Shown here piece by piece: positions 1 through 8,339 of a stretch of 42,202 nt of DNA (positions are counted from its first letter, which is position 1; every line of letters starts with the position of its first letter). The stretch comes from Saccharofermentans sp. Lineage in GTDB: Bacteria; Bacillota; Clostridia; Saccharofermentanales; Saccharofermentanaceae. The notes under the pieces are model-generated. The model did no database searches and was not told where the DNA came from. It was given only the letters and a program-made list of their open reading frames with translations. The stretch is taken from positions 1 to 42,202 of the forward strand of contig JAIKVV010000105.1 of NCBI GenBank assembly GCA_024685385.1, in the 5' to 3' direction. The position numbers and the translations under genes were made by a program.

Positions 1-2244
1 GTAGCAGGAAGAAGCATTGTCGACGTATACAATAAAGCTACATTAAACCTTGAAAACGGCCTTACGATCAAGAACGGTTATTGTACTTACAGCCTTACGT
101 CATTGACTGAAGATGACGGTTCAGGTACATACGGTGGCGGAGTCAGAGTTGATTGGGAGACAGAAACAGGCGGCGGAACCGTAAATGTTAAAGCCGGATC
201 CTGCATCAAGAACTGTGTTGCGGGAAATTACGGCGGAGGAATAGGAGCTTATTCGTATGCAAGGCTGAACGTATATGGCGGAATTATAGAAGACTGCTCC
301 GCATATTTTGGCGGTGCGGTAGGATGTACGTGGAGAGCAAGTCATAATTCAACAGTTTCAGGAACATTCAAGATGTATGGAGGAACTATCAGAAAGTGCA
401 GCGCATATAGAGGTGGGGCAATTTCTGCTGATGGTGACCCTAAAACATGTAAGAATGCTTTGTATGGAGGCACCATTGAAAATTGTACTGCTCAAAATGG
501 AGGTAGTGCGCTCGCGTTAAACGGAACGGGAAACGATGGCGAACCGACTTTGGCAATAGCACCGTTTTCTAAAGATGGACCGTTATTTATAATCAATTGT
601 CCTTCACACGATAACGATACGAATCCTAAAGAGAAAATTGGCAATATAGAATTTGGTTATTCCGGAATAGCTCTTCGTGGAAATAAGAGTGTAGTCACAT
701 TGGAATCTGCCATGTGCTCAGTTGTCTTCAAGAAATTTAAGGATGATACAGATAATCTGGCGGTACTTAGTGTAGCAAAGGGAATGTCCCTTGGGGAGTC
801 TTTCCCGGCGGATCCTACATCACAATATACATTTATCGGCTGGAACACATCTCCTGACGGAAAGGGAGATCGGGTTGATTCGAAATATGCAATTAAAACA
901 AATCTGACTGTGTACGCAAGATGGATTGTGGACCCGGTATTTACAGATCCTGAAAGCAGCATTACTCTCACATACGGAGATCTAAGCAAATCAGTTGAGA
1001 TAAAAGATGCGGTTGCGCCTTATGGCGGGGAGATCCGTTATGAATGGATTTTACTGCAGGGTGCAGATTTAGGTATAGTCGGTAATCCTGCGCCGGGTGT
1101 TTATGATAAAAAAGTATATCAGTTCCCTAAATTACCGGTTGGTGGTTATTCTTTCTTCTGTTATGTTTCCACATATGTTGAAGGTTTCCCTGAAGCTATT
1201 AAGACGAGCGGTTTTGTGGATTTACTTGTCGAACCTAAGGCTTTGGATATCAGCTGGTCCGATACGGAATTTGTATACGACGGCAAAGCGAAGCTCCCGA
1301 AGGCGACCATTAGTGGTGTTATCGAGGGAGACGATGTTTCAGTTGAAGTAACAGGCGCTAAGACCGAGGCCGGAACTTATAAGGCAACGGCAAAACTTGT
1401 TGGTGAAGATGCAGATAATTATCAGATTCCCGAATCTGCTCTCACAAAAGAATTTACGATCAAGGCAAAGCCCGTAACGCTGTCTCTTGATAAGACTTCG
1501 GCTAACGTTGTTTGCGGAGGATCATTAACGCTGAAAGCTACAGTAAAGAATTCCACATCTGCAGTAAGCTGGAAGTCTTCCGATAGCAAGATCGCAACAG
1601 TCGATAAGAACGGTAAGGTTACGGCCAAGATGGCAGGCGAAGTAACCATTACAGCTACAGTTGCAGATAAGACTGCCAAGTGCAAAGTTACTGTCCTCTA
1701 TAAGGACGTAACGAATAAAGATGACTTCTGGTATGCACCTACCAACTATCTGACAGCCAAGGGAGTAGTCAAAGGTTATGCAAATCAGACGGAGTTCCGT
1801 CCTGCAAACGACTGTACCCGCGCTCAGATGGTAACATTCCTTTACAGACTCCAGGGAGAGCCTAAGACTAAATCTAATAAGTGCAATTTCACGGATGTGA
1901 AATCCACGGACTATTTCTATAAGCCTGTAATCTGGGCTGTGGAGAAAGGTATTACCACGGGTGTTTCAAAGGAACTGTTCAATCCCCAGGGCGTCTGCAC
2001 CAGAGCGCAGACCGTAACATTCCTCTGGAGGATGGCCGGAAAGCCGGAGCCCGGAAAGAATGCTAAGACTTTCCCGGATGTAAAGACGACAGATTATTTC
2101 TATAAGGCAACACTTTGGGCATCTGACATGAAGATCCTGGCAGGCCTTCCCAACGGCAATTTCGATCCTCAGGGCAAGTGCTTAAGACGTCAGATGGTAA
2201 CATTCCTTTATAAGTACGATAAGTACGTGAACGGTAAAGGTTAA
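1..2244 (+). CDS. SLH-anchored beta-helix surface protein (5' end cut by window)
   Basis: The reading frame is open from base 1, and its first residues match an internal part of the surface protein at 5148-8093. The gene therefore starts upstream of the window, and the in-frame TTG at 103 is not its start. In order the visible part has a Gly/Cys-rich beta-helix with repeated GG-A-I and YGG-I-x-x-C turns (to about base 700), a Listeria-Bacteroides (Flg_new) repeat ending in YARW (about 720-930), an Ig-like stretch (940-1240), an MBG-type domain (1246-1470), a BIG2 domain with the SWKSSD and GKVTA signatures (1480-1700), and three SLH repeats (1702-2241). SLH domains bind secondary cell-wall polymers, so the protein should sit on the cell surface with the beta-helix exposed. 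Ligand or enzyme activity is unknown; no catalytic motif is evident. It heads a run of three related genes. Confidence 0.88.
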   Translation, partial: VAGRSIVDVYNKATLNLENGLTIKNGYCTYSLTSLTEDDGSGTYGGGVRVDWETETGGGTVNVKAGSCIKNCVAGNYGGGIGAYSYARLNVYGGIIEDCSAYFGGAVGCTWRASHNSTVSGTFKMYGGTIRKCSAYRGGAISADGDPKTCKNALYGGTIENCTAQNGGSALALNGTGNDGEPTLAIAPFSKDGPLFIINCPSHDNDTNPKEKIGNIEFGYSGIALRGNKSVVTLESAMCSVVFKKFKDDTDNLAVLSVAKGMSLGESFPADPTSQYTFIGWNTSPDGKGDRVDSKYAIKTNLTVYARWIVDPVFTDPESSITLTYGDLSKSVEIKDAVAPYGGEIRYEWILLQGADLGIVGNPAPGVYDKKVYQFPKLPVGGYSFFCYVSTYVEGFPEAIKTSGFVDLLVEPKALDISWSDTEFVYDGKAKLPKATISGVIEGDDVSVEVTGAKTEAGTYKATAKLVGEDADNYQIPESALTKEFTIKAKPVTLSLDKTSANVVCGGSLTLKATVKNSTSAVSWKSSDSKIATVDKNGKVTAKMAGEVTITATVADKTAKCKVTVLYKDVTNKDDFWYAPTNYLTAKGVVKGYANQTEFRPANDCTRAQMVTFLYRLQGEPKTKSNKCNFTDVKSTDYFYKPVIWAVEKGITTGVSKELFNPQGVCTRAQTVTFLWRMAGKPEPGKNAKTFPDVKTTDYFYKATLWASDMKILAGLPNGNFDPQGKCLRRQMVTFLYKYDKYVNGKG
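1702..2241 (+). repeat. SLH anchor module, copy 1
   Basis: This stretch encodes 180 residues with three SLH repeats, each marked by CTRAQ or CLRRQ followed by VTFLY/W. It differs from copy 2 at only three residues and from copy 3 at eight. The three copies have exactly the same length and all end in YVNGKG plus stop. Confidence 0.9.
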
Positions 2245-2255
2245 TTTGTAGAGAA

Positions 2256-2330
2256 ACAACACATCGCTCTGCTAGTTCCGCAGGAGCCTAAGCGACGAGG
2301 ACCTGTGCGATGCCAAGAGCGATGTGTTGT
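2256..2330. repeat. Long perfect inverted repeat with inner stem
   Basis: The 14-base arms acaacacatcgctc (2256-2269) and gagcgatgtgttgt (2317-2330) are perfectly complementary and enclose a 47-base loop. The loop can form a second short stem (cgcagg with cctgtg, one G-U pair). It lies just after the first SLH gene. It could act as a transcription terminator, but no clear T-run follows. A TATAAT box (2335-2340) follows the second arm. Its layout, outer long stem plus inner stem, resembles the hairpin at 13025-13087. Confidence 0.6.
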
Positions 2331-2373
2331 GACATATAATGTGAGAAGCGTATATTGGGGGGGAGGGTTCATT

Positions 2374-5007
2374 ATGTTAAAAAGGAATTTGTTTGTTAGG
2401 ATCTCGTCTTTGGCTGCATCTTTATTATTTGCGGTGGGGGTCGCCATGGTTCCATCACAGAATCTGGCCGCAGATGAGATCCGTAATTCATCTGACTTTT
2501 TCAAGGATTATTTATTCAGGTCGTATATATATAGCTATATTGATGTTAACCATGATAGTGTTCTGACTGAAGATGAGATAAACGCCGTTACTTCTATTAA
2601 TGTGGGCGATAAACATATTGAATCGCTTGAGGGCATTGAATATTTTACAAATCTTGAAGAATTATCCTGCAGTAATAATAAGATTGAAAGTCTTGATCTG
2701 TCCCATAATACAAAGCTGAAAAAATTAGAATGCTATGGCAATAAGATCGAGACTTTGGATCTTTCCCATAACCCGTCCCTATATCATTTGGACTGCACAA
2801 GTATTTATTTGAAATCAGTCAATATCAAAGGATGCCAAAGCCTTATTAATGATATTTCTAAAGGTATGTCCTATGAATATGATAATAACAACATTTATGG
2901 TCATCATTTCGGTTTTGTTCATGATTTTAATTCGAAAACGCATGTGTTTTATGTTACGGTTACAACCTATGTTGAGCCACTGGGTTACTTTAGTCATTAT
3001 TTCCCCTGTTTCCCGTTTAGGGATGTAGTCGGAATGACATGTGATAAAAACGAAGACGGATGGTATTCCAAAGCAGAACTGGAAAGTGTCAAAACTATTG
3101 ATGCTCATTCCTGCGGGATCACGGATCTTTCGGGTGTGGAGTTGCTTACAAATCTCGAAACCTTTGATTGCCAGAATAACTCCATCAAAGAGATGGATCT
3201 TAGTAAGAATACAAAATTAGCTTATCTTTACTGCAGTGACAATGAACTGACAGATATTGACCTTTCGAAGAACAAGGCTCTGAAAACATTGTCTTGTCAA
3301 GGCAATAAATGTTCAGTGCTCGATGTCAGCAATCTGCCCAAACTGAATTTCCTGGATGCTGCGTCCAAAACCCTTAAGGGAATCTGTTTTGATGGCAGTA
3401 CTATGCTCGAAAAGGTATACAAAGAAGCGACACCTGAGTATTTTGGCAGTGAAAACGGTCAGGTAGTAGTATACCAAATGCCAGGATATTATCTTTGTTT
3501 TAACTCCGGTATTGATTTTGGAATCCCGATAAATAAGGCATATTTCCCTAATGATAATTTCAGGGAATTTGTTGCTGAAAAAGTCGATCCCGACAAGAAC
3601 GGTGTTCTTACGGACGCCGAGATCAAAACGATTAAAACGATTAATGCAGATGCGATCGGTGCAGAAGACATTACCGGTATTGAATATTTCACCGAGCTTA
3701 CGGAACTCAGTTGTTGCGATAACGCAATACAAGTACTGGATCTTTCAAAAAACACAAAACTTGAATCCCTGAAGTGCTATGAAAACTATATCTTTTCTCT
3801 TGATTTCAGCAACAATAAGGAACTAAAATATCTGGATTGCTCGGATTCAGCCATGGGAAAGCTGAATGTCAGCAAGAATCTGAAGCTTACCACGCTGTAT
3901 TGTAGTTATTGTTACCTTGATTCTTTGGACTTGAAAAATAATAAGGAACTTAAATACCTGTATTGTCAGGATACAAATCTTACAAAACTTGACGTTACAA
4001 ACAATCCTAAACTTGAACATCTTTATTGCGGACATGTGAATCTTAAGAACATAGCTATCTACAATTGTCCTAACATTCTTGATGCATATATGAACGGTGA
4101 GATAACCAGTAAAGGAACATGGGATGGTTACGATTGGGTATTGTATGAACACAACGAAAACAAGTTTAGCTATTGCCCTGATACAGAACTTATACTTGTA
4201 AAACCCACGGCTGCGCCTACCGCTAAACCGGCTACCGTATCCTTGACGCTTGATAAGAAAACTGCGAATCTTGTTTGCGGTAAGAATCTGACCCTGAAGG
4301 CAACCCTAAAGGGGTCATCTTCGAAGATCACATGGACTTCTTCAGACAAGAAGATCGCAACAGTTGATGCTAACGGCAAGGTTACCGCCAAGATGGCAGG
4401 CGAAGTAACAATTACCGCTACAGTTGCAGATAAGACTGCCAAGTGCAAATTTACGATCCTCTATAAGGACGTAACGAATAAAGACGACTTCTGGTATGCA
4501 CCTACCAATTATCTGACAGCCAAGGGTGTGGTCAAGGGTTATGCAAATCAGACGGAGTTCCGTCCTGCAAACGACTGTACCCGCGCTCAGATGGTTACTT
4601 TCCTCTACAGACTCCAGGGAGAACCTAAGACTAAATCAAATAAGTGCAACTTCGGGGATGTGAAATCCACGGATTATTTCTACAAGCCTGTAATCTGGGC
4701 TGTGGAGAAAGGTATTACCACGGGTGTTTCAAAGGAACTGTTCAATCCCCAGGGAGTATGTACAAGAGCGCAGACCGTTACGTTCCTGTGGAGGATGGCA
4801 GGCAAGCCTGAGCCGGGCAAGAATGCCAAGACTTTCACGGATGTAAAGACTACAGATTATTTCTATAAGGCAACTCTTTGGGCATCCGATATGAAGATCC
4901 TGGCAGGCCTTCCTAACGGAAAGTTTGATCCTCAGGGCAAGTGCTTAAGGCGCCAGATGGTTACATTCCTTTACAAGTACGATAAGTATGTCAACGGCAA
5001 AGGCTGA
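2374..5007 (+). CDS. SLH-anchored leucine-rich-repeat surface protein with EF-hand-like modules
   Basis: This is a secreted cell-wall protein of 877 residues. The ATG at 2374 is preferred over the in-frame GTG at 2305, because a G-rich ribosome site (2357-2367) precedes it and a signal peptide follows at once (residues 1-32, ending in NLAA). Three modules follow. Each opens with a Ca-binding-like loop (D57-N59-D61, D224-N226-D228, D405-D407-N409, each with a Glu at the end of the loop) and continues with short LRRs of the form L-x-C-x-x-N-x-I-x-x-LDLS-x-N. A Pro/Thr linker (about 610-620), a BIG2 domain (621-697) and three SLH repeats close the protein. LRRs of this internalin-like kind usually bind proteins; the ligand is unknown. 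A Cys at a fixed place in most LRRs is notable for a secreted protein. Confidence 0.9.
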   Translation: MLKRNLFVRISSLAASLLFAVGVAMVPSQNLAADEIRNSSDFFKDYLFRSYIYSYIDVNHDSVLTEDEINAVTSINVGDKHIESLEGIEYFTNLEELSCSNNKIESLDLSHNTKLKKLECYGNKIETLDLSHNPSLYHLDCTSIYLKSVNIKGCQSLINDISKGMSYEYDNNNIYGHHFGFVHDFNSKTHVFYVTVTTYVEPLGYFSHYFPCFPFRDVVGMTCDKNEDGWYSKAELESVKTIDAHSCGITDLSGVELLTNLETFDCQNNSIKEMDLSKNTKLAYLYCSDNELTDIDLSKNKALKTLSCQGNKCSVLDVSNLPKLNFLDAASKTLKGICFDGSTMLEKVYKEATPEYFGSENGQVVVYQMPGYYLCFNSGIDFGIPINKAYFPNDNFREFVAEKVDPDKNGVLTDAEIKTIKTINADAIGAEDITGIEYFTELTELSCCDNAIQVLDLSKNTKLESLKCYENYIFSLDFSNNKELKYLDCSDSAMGKLNVSKNLKLTTLYCSYCYLDSLDLKNNKELKYLYCQDTNLTKLDVTNNPKLEHLYCGHVNLKNIAIYNCPNILDAYMNGEITSKGTWDGYDWVLYEHNENKFSYCPDTELILVKPTAAPTAKPATVSLTLDKKTANLVCGKNLTLKATLKGSSSKITWTSSDKKIATVDANGKVTAKMAGEVTITATVADKTAKCKFTILYKDVTNKDDFWYAPTNYLTAKGVVKGYANQTEFRPANDCTRAQMVTFLYRLQGEPKTKSNKCNFGDVKSTDYFYKPVIWAVEKGITTGVSKELFNPQGVCTRAQTVTFLWRMAGKPEPGKNAKTFTDVKTTDYFYKATLWASDMKILAGLPNGKFDPQGKCLRRQMVTFLYKYDKYVNGKG
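4465..5004 (+). repeat. SLH anchor module, copy 2
   Basis: This is the second 180-residue SLH module. It differs from copy 1 only in T/G after CNF, P/T after KTF and N/K in the last SLH repeat. Most nucleotide differences between copies are synonymous by eye. Confidence 0.9.
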
Positions 5008-5042
5008 TCTTTTCGAATAAGATCTGACTGATCAAAAGATAT

Positions 5043-5080
5043 GCGGCAGTTTCTGTTTGAGGAAACTGCCGCTTTTTGTT
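5043..5080 (+). terminator. Rho-independent terminator after LRR-SLH gene
   Basis: An 11-base stem (gcggcagtttc with gaaactgccgc) with an 8-base loop is followed by TTTTTGTT. It lies 36 bases after the stop codon and should end the transcript of the second SLH gene. Confidence 0.9.
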
Positions 5081-5147
5081 AAAATGATTCTTGTGTTTAA
5101 TGCGTAGGGGTGCATTAGACAAGATTATCAATTAAAAGGGGAATCCT

Positions 5148-8093
5148 ATGTTTAAACAATCTACGAGAAAATGTGTTTTGTGTGTATTGCTTAGCTTGCT
5201 TGTTTTTGCTGCAATGCCATTCGGATCAAATCGTAATGTTTCTGCTTCCGGCAAGAAAGTTTACGTTAAAACTACAGAAGAGTTTTCTGCTGCTTTGAAG
5301 AATACTGCTGCTGATTGCATATGTATAACAAAGAGTTTTGATGTGCCTTGCGATACTGCTACTACAGGCAACGGGTCATATTTTACGATAGAGCGTTCAT
5401 TAACGATCGAGGGCTCGGACCCTAAGATTACAATTAAGCGAACACTAAAAGAAGGTGCTGCAAACGGTAAGCTCCAGTCGATCTTTGGGATTAAAGGTAA
5501 TGGTACATATGACGGCATCCAGGTTTCAATATTCAATCTGACTCTTGACGGCGGCGTGGATTATGACGGTGTAACCGGAATTGACCGTGTTTCTCAGAAT
5601 CTGAAGGGAGTTTACGGCAGGAGCCTGATAGACGTTTACAATAAGGCCACTCTTAATCTTGAAACCGGTGTGACTATTAAGAATAGTGCGTGTACATATA
5701 GTCTTTCCTCGTTGAACAATACCAGTGATAAAGACGGATCATATAACTACGGCGGTGCGGTCAGAGTAGATTGGGATAAAGAATCGGGCGGCGGTACTGT
5801 CAATGTTAAGGCCGGTTCATGTATTAAGGATTGTATTGCCAGCAAAAAGAATTACGGTACTGCAACAGGCGGCGGATATGGTGGTGCCATTGGTGCATAT
5901 TCTTTTGCCAGACTTAATGTTTATGGTGGTGTCATAGAAAACTGTTATGCGGATAAAGGTGGCGCGGTAGGTTGTACCAGAAGAGCTATTCATACTGCTG
6001 ATACTGCCGGAACTTTCAATATGTACGGGGGAGAGATAAAAAATTGTGCTGCTAATCATGGCGGAGCAATTTCTGTTTACGGGACAAAAGATTGTGTCAG
6101 CAATCTCCTTGGAGGTACGATCAAGAATTGTACTGCCACGCAGGGCGGTGCAGTTTCAGTTGAAGTGGACGGGAAGACCATCCCCACATTGAATATAACT
6201 CCTTATGCGGATAACGGTGCTCTTCAGATAACCAATTGTGGCACGAATACTTATAATTCTCAGTATTCAAGTCAATTGGACGGTTATTCGGGATTGTATC
6301 TTGGAACGACCAACCAGAATGTTGTTGTTGATGATGATTGCATAACCGTAACGTTCTTGAAGTATTACAATGATACGACACCGTATGCAAGACTAACTGT
6401 TCCGAAAGGTGAATCTCTCGGTGAATCCTTCCCGGCTCCTTTCCCGGTGGACGGGTTAGCCAATAAAGGTTTTTTCATTGAGTGGGCAACTGTCCCTGAC
6501 GGAAGTGGAGATGCTGTTGATGAAAATACAATTTTCAATACCAATCAGACAGTATATGCAAGATGGGTGTCATCTCCTGAGTATACGCTTTCAGATGATC
6601 TGACAATCACATATGGCGATGAAGGCAAAAAAGTCGAAGTCTTTGATGTGCATACTCCGTATGGCGGCAATTTCAGTTTTAATTGGGAACTTAGTGTTTT
6701 TATAGATGGAAAATGGAAGCGTCAATCGATTCCCGGCGCTACTAACAGCAGTTATACGATTCCCGTGTTAGACGCAGGTAAATACATGTATGATGTTTCT
6801 ATAACAAATACTTCTGAAATAGCCGGTTATTATACCGTTTATGACCAAATATCCGTAATTGTGGAACCTAAACAGTTGGACATCACCTGGTCTGATACGG
6901 AGTTCGTATATAACGGCAAGAACAAACTTCCTAAAGCAGTTCTTAATGGCGTTCTTGATGGTGACGATGTTGATGTCAAAGTAAGCGGCGCCAAGAGCGA
7001 AGCCGGCACTTATACCGCTACGGCAGTTTTAACGGGAGATGATGCCGGCAATTATGTTATCGCTGAAGGTAAGGATACTTGTTCATTTACTATTTCACCT
7101 GTGATTAAAATGCCGGATCTTACAGGCAAGAACTATCAGAAGGCAATGACTGAACTGGAAAAGTTCCTTAAGGATAACGGACTTAATGCAACGATCACAT
7201 ATGGTTGGGCTCATAATTCCGATCCTGCAAAAAATCTTACCGTAGCACAGACGACACCGGCTGCAGGGGAGCCTGTTAATGATGTTGATACGATCATTTT
7301 GATGGTATATGAGGGCTATAATCCCACCATCTCTCTCAATAAAAATCCAGCTAATGTTGTTTGTGGTGATAAGTTAACATTGAAAGCAACAATGTCGGGC
7401 GCAAGTTCTGCGATCAGCTGGAAATCTTCCGATACAAAGATCGCAACTGTCGATAAGAACGGTAAGGTTACGGCCAAGATGGCAGGTGCTGTCACGATCA
7501 CTGCAACTTCATTAGGTGTTTCTGCAAAGTGTGATGTTACGGTGCTTTATAAGGATGTAACGAATAAGGATGACTTCTGGTATGCTCCCACCAACTATTT
7601 GACAGCTAAGGGAGTAGTCAAGGGTTATGCAAATCAGACGGAGTTCCGTCCTGCCAATGAATGTACCCGCGCTCAGATGGTTACTTTCCTTTACAGGCTC
7701 CAGGGTGAACCGAAGACCAAATCAAATAAGTGCAATTTTGGGGATGTGAAATCCACGGACTATTTCTACAAGCCCGTAATCTGGGCAGTGGAAAAAGGCA
7801 TCACAACGGGTGTATCGAGTACCGAGTTCAATCCTCAGGGCGCCTGCACGAGAGCACAGACCGTTACCTTCCTTTGGAGGATGGCAGGAAAGCCTGAGCC
7901 CGGTAAGAATGCCAAGACTTTCACTGATGTAAAGACTACAGATTATTTCTATAAGGCAACACTTTGGGCATCCGATATGAAGATCCTGGCAGGACTTCCT
8001 AACGGTAAGTTTGATCCTCAGGGCAAGTGCCTGAGACGTCAGATGGTAACCTTCCTTTACAAGTACGACAAGTATGTAAACGGAAAAGGTTAA
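5148..8093 (+). CDS. SLH-anchored beta-helix/PASTA surface protein
   Basis: The complete 981-residue protein starts at ATG 5148 with the ribosome site aaaagggg (5134-5141). It has a signal peptide (1-34, ending SAS), a beta-helix region (35-395) with GGA-I/V turns and NC motifs, a Flg_new repeat (400-473, ending VYARW), an Ig-like stretch (478-573), an MBG domain (576-650), a PASTA-like domain (652-722, starting MPDLTGKNYQKA), BIG2 (726-800) and three SLH repeats (801-981). The beta-helix resembles chlamydial Pmp-type GGA repeats and pectate-lyase-like folds, but no catalytic residues are clear. It is a close paralogue of the first gene in the window; the PASTA domain is the main difference. 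PASTA domains bind peptidoglycan or beta-lactams in kinases and PBPs; here it may add a second cell-wall contact. It appears to be a single-gene transcript with its own terminator. Confidence 0.92.
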   Translation: MFKQSTRKCVLCVLLSLLVFAAMPFGSNRNVSASGKKVYVKTTEEFSAALKNTAADCICITKSFDVPCDTATTGNGSYFTIERSLTIEGSDPKITIKRTLKEGAANGKLQSIFGIKGNGTYDGIQVSIFNLTLDGGVDYDGVTGIDRVSQNLKGVYGRSLIDVYNKATLNLETGVTIKNSACTYSLSSLNNTSDKDGSYNYGGAVRVDWDKESGGGTVNVKAGSCIKDCIASKKNYGTATGGGYGGAIGAYSFARLNVYGGVIENCYADKGGAVGCTRRAIHTADTAGTFNMYGGEIKNCAANHGGAISVYGTKDCVSNLLGGTIKNCTATQGGAVSVEVDGKTIPTLNITPYADNGALQITNCGTNTYNSQYSSQLDGYSGLYLGTTNQNVVVDDDCITVTFLKYYNDTTPYARLTVPKGESLGESFPAPFPVDGLANKGFFIEWATVPDGSGDAVDENTIFNTNQTVYARWVSSPEYTLSDDLTITYGDEGKKVEVFDVHTPYGGNFSFNWELSVFIDGKWKRQSIPGATNSSYTIPVLDAGKYMYDVSITNTSEIAGYYTVYDQISVIVEPKQLDITWSDTEFVYNGKNKLPKAVLNGVLDGDDVDVKVSGAKSEAGTYTATAVLTGDDAGNYVIAEGKDTCSFTISPVIKMPDLTGKNYQKAMTELEKFLKDNGLNATITYGWAHNSDPAKNLTVAQTTPAAGEPVNDVDTIILMVYEGYNPTISLNKNPANVVCGDKLTLKATMSGASSAISWKSSDTKIATVDKNGKVTAKMAGAVTITATSLGVSAKCDVTVLYKDVTNKDDFWYAPTNYLTAKGVVKGYANQTEFRPANECTRAQMVTFLYRLQGEPKTKSNKCNFGDVKSTDYFYKPVIWAVEKGITTGVSSTEFNPQGACTRAQTVTFLWRMAGKPEPGKNAKTFTDVKTTDYFYKATLWASDMKILAGLPNGKFDPQGKCLRRQMVTFLYKYDKYVNGKG
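7551..8090 (+). repeat. SLH anchor module, copy 3
   Basis: This third 180-residue copy differs from copy 2 at five residues (D/E before CTRAQ, three positions in the SSTEF segment, V/A before the second CTRAQ). Confidence 0.9.
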
Positions 8094-8118
8094 ATCATAA
8101 GCCTGATCTGGATTGTTT

Positions 8119-8150
8119 AAAGCCGTCCTTCGGGACGGCTTTATTGTTAT
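8119..8150 (+). terminator. Rho-independent terminator with TTCG loop
   Basis: A 10-base perfect stem (aaagccgtcc with ggacggcttt) closes on a TTCG tetraloop, and the T-rich stretch attgttattg follows. It ends the third SLH gene. Confidence 0.9.
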
Positions 8151-8210
8151 TGTACTTTTCTATATTACTGAACGCGAAAATATGTTCTTTTATTTTCCGG
8201 TTTTAAGAGT

Positions 8211-8216
8211 TATAAT
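8211..8216 (+). promoter_or_regulatory. Possible -10 box for glyA
   Basis: A consensus TATAAT lies 124 bases before the glyA start. No convincing -35 box is present at the usual distance. I see no recognisable riboswitch in the A/T-rich leader between it and glyA. Confidence 0.35.
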
Positions 8217-8339
8217 GCAAATGTTCTGAACTTTGTAGTAACACCAATTTGTTTATATTATATATATTTACTAATTCGGGGTTTTTATGTAAACTAGTTT
8301 GGTAAAAATTCTAATGGTCCTTTGAGGAGGCATATATAT

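Noticed and set aside
103..2244. TTG at 103 as the start of the first surface gene
   Set aside because: The frame is open to base 1 and upstream residues align with the paralogue at 5148, so the true start is outside the window.
2539..4185. CRISPR-like or satellite repeat in the LRR gene
   Set aside because: The periodicity is at protein level (LRR units); DNA repeats are degenerate, with no constant repeat and spacer lengths.
8151..8339. Riboswitch upstream of glyA
   Set aside because: The leader is A/T-rich, with no glycine, folate or SAM/SAH aptamer pattern that I can draw.
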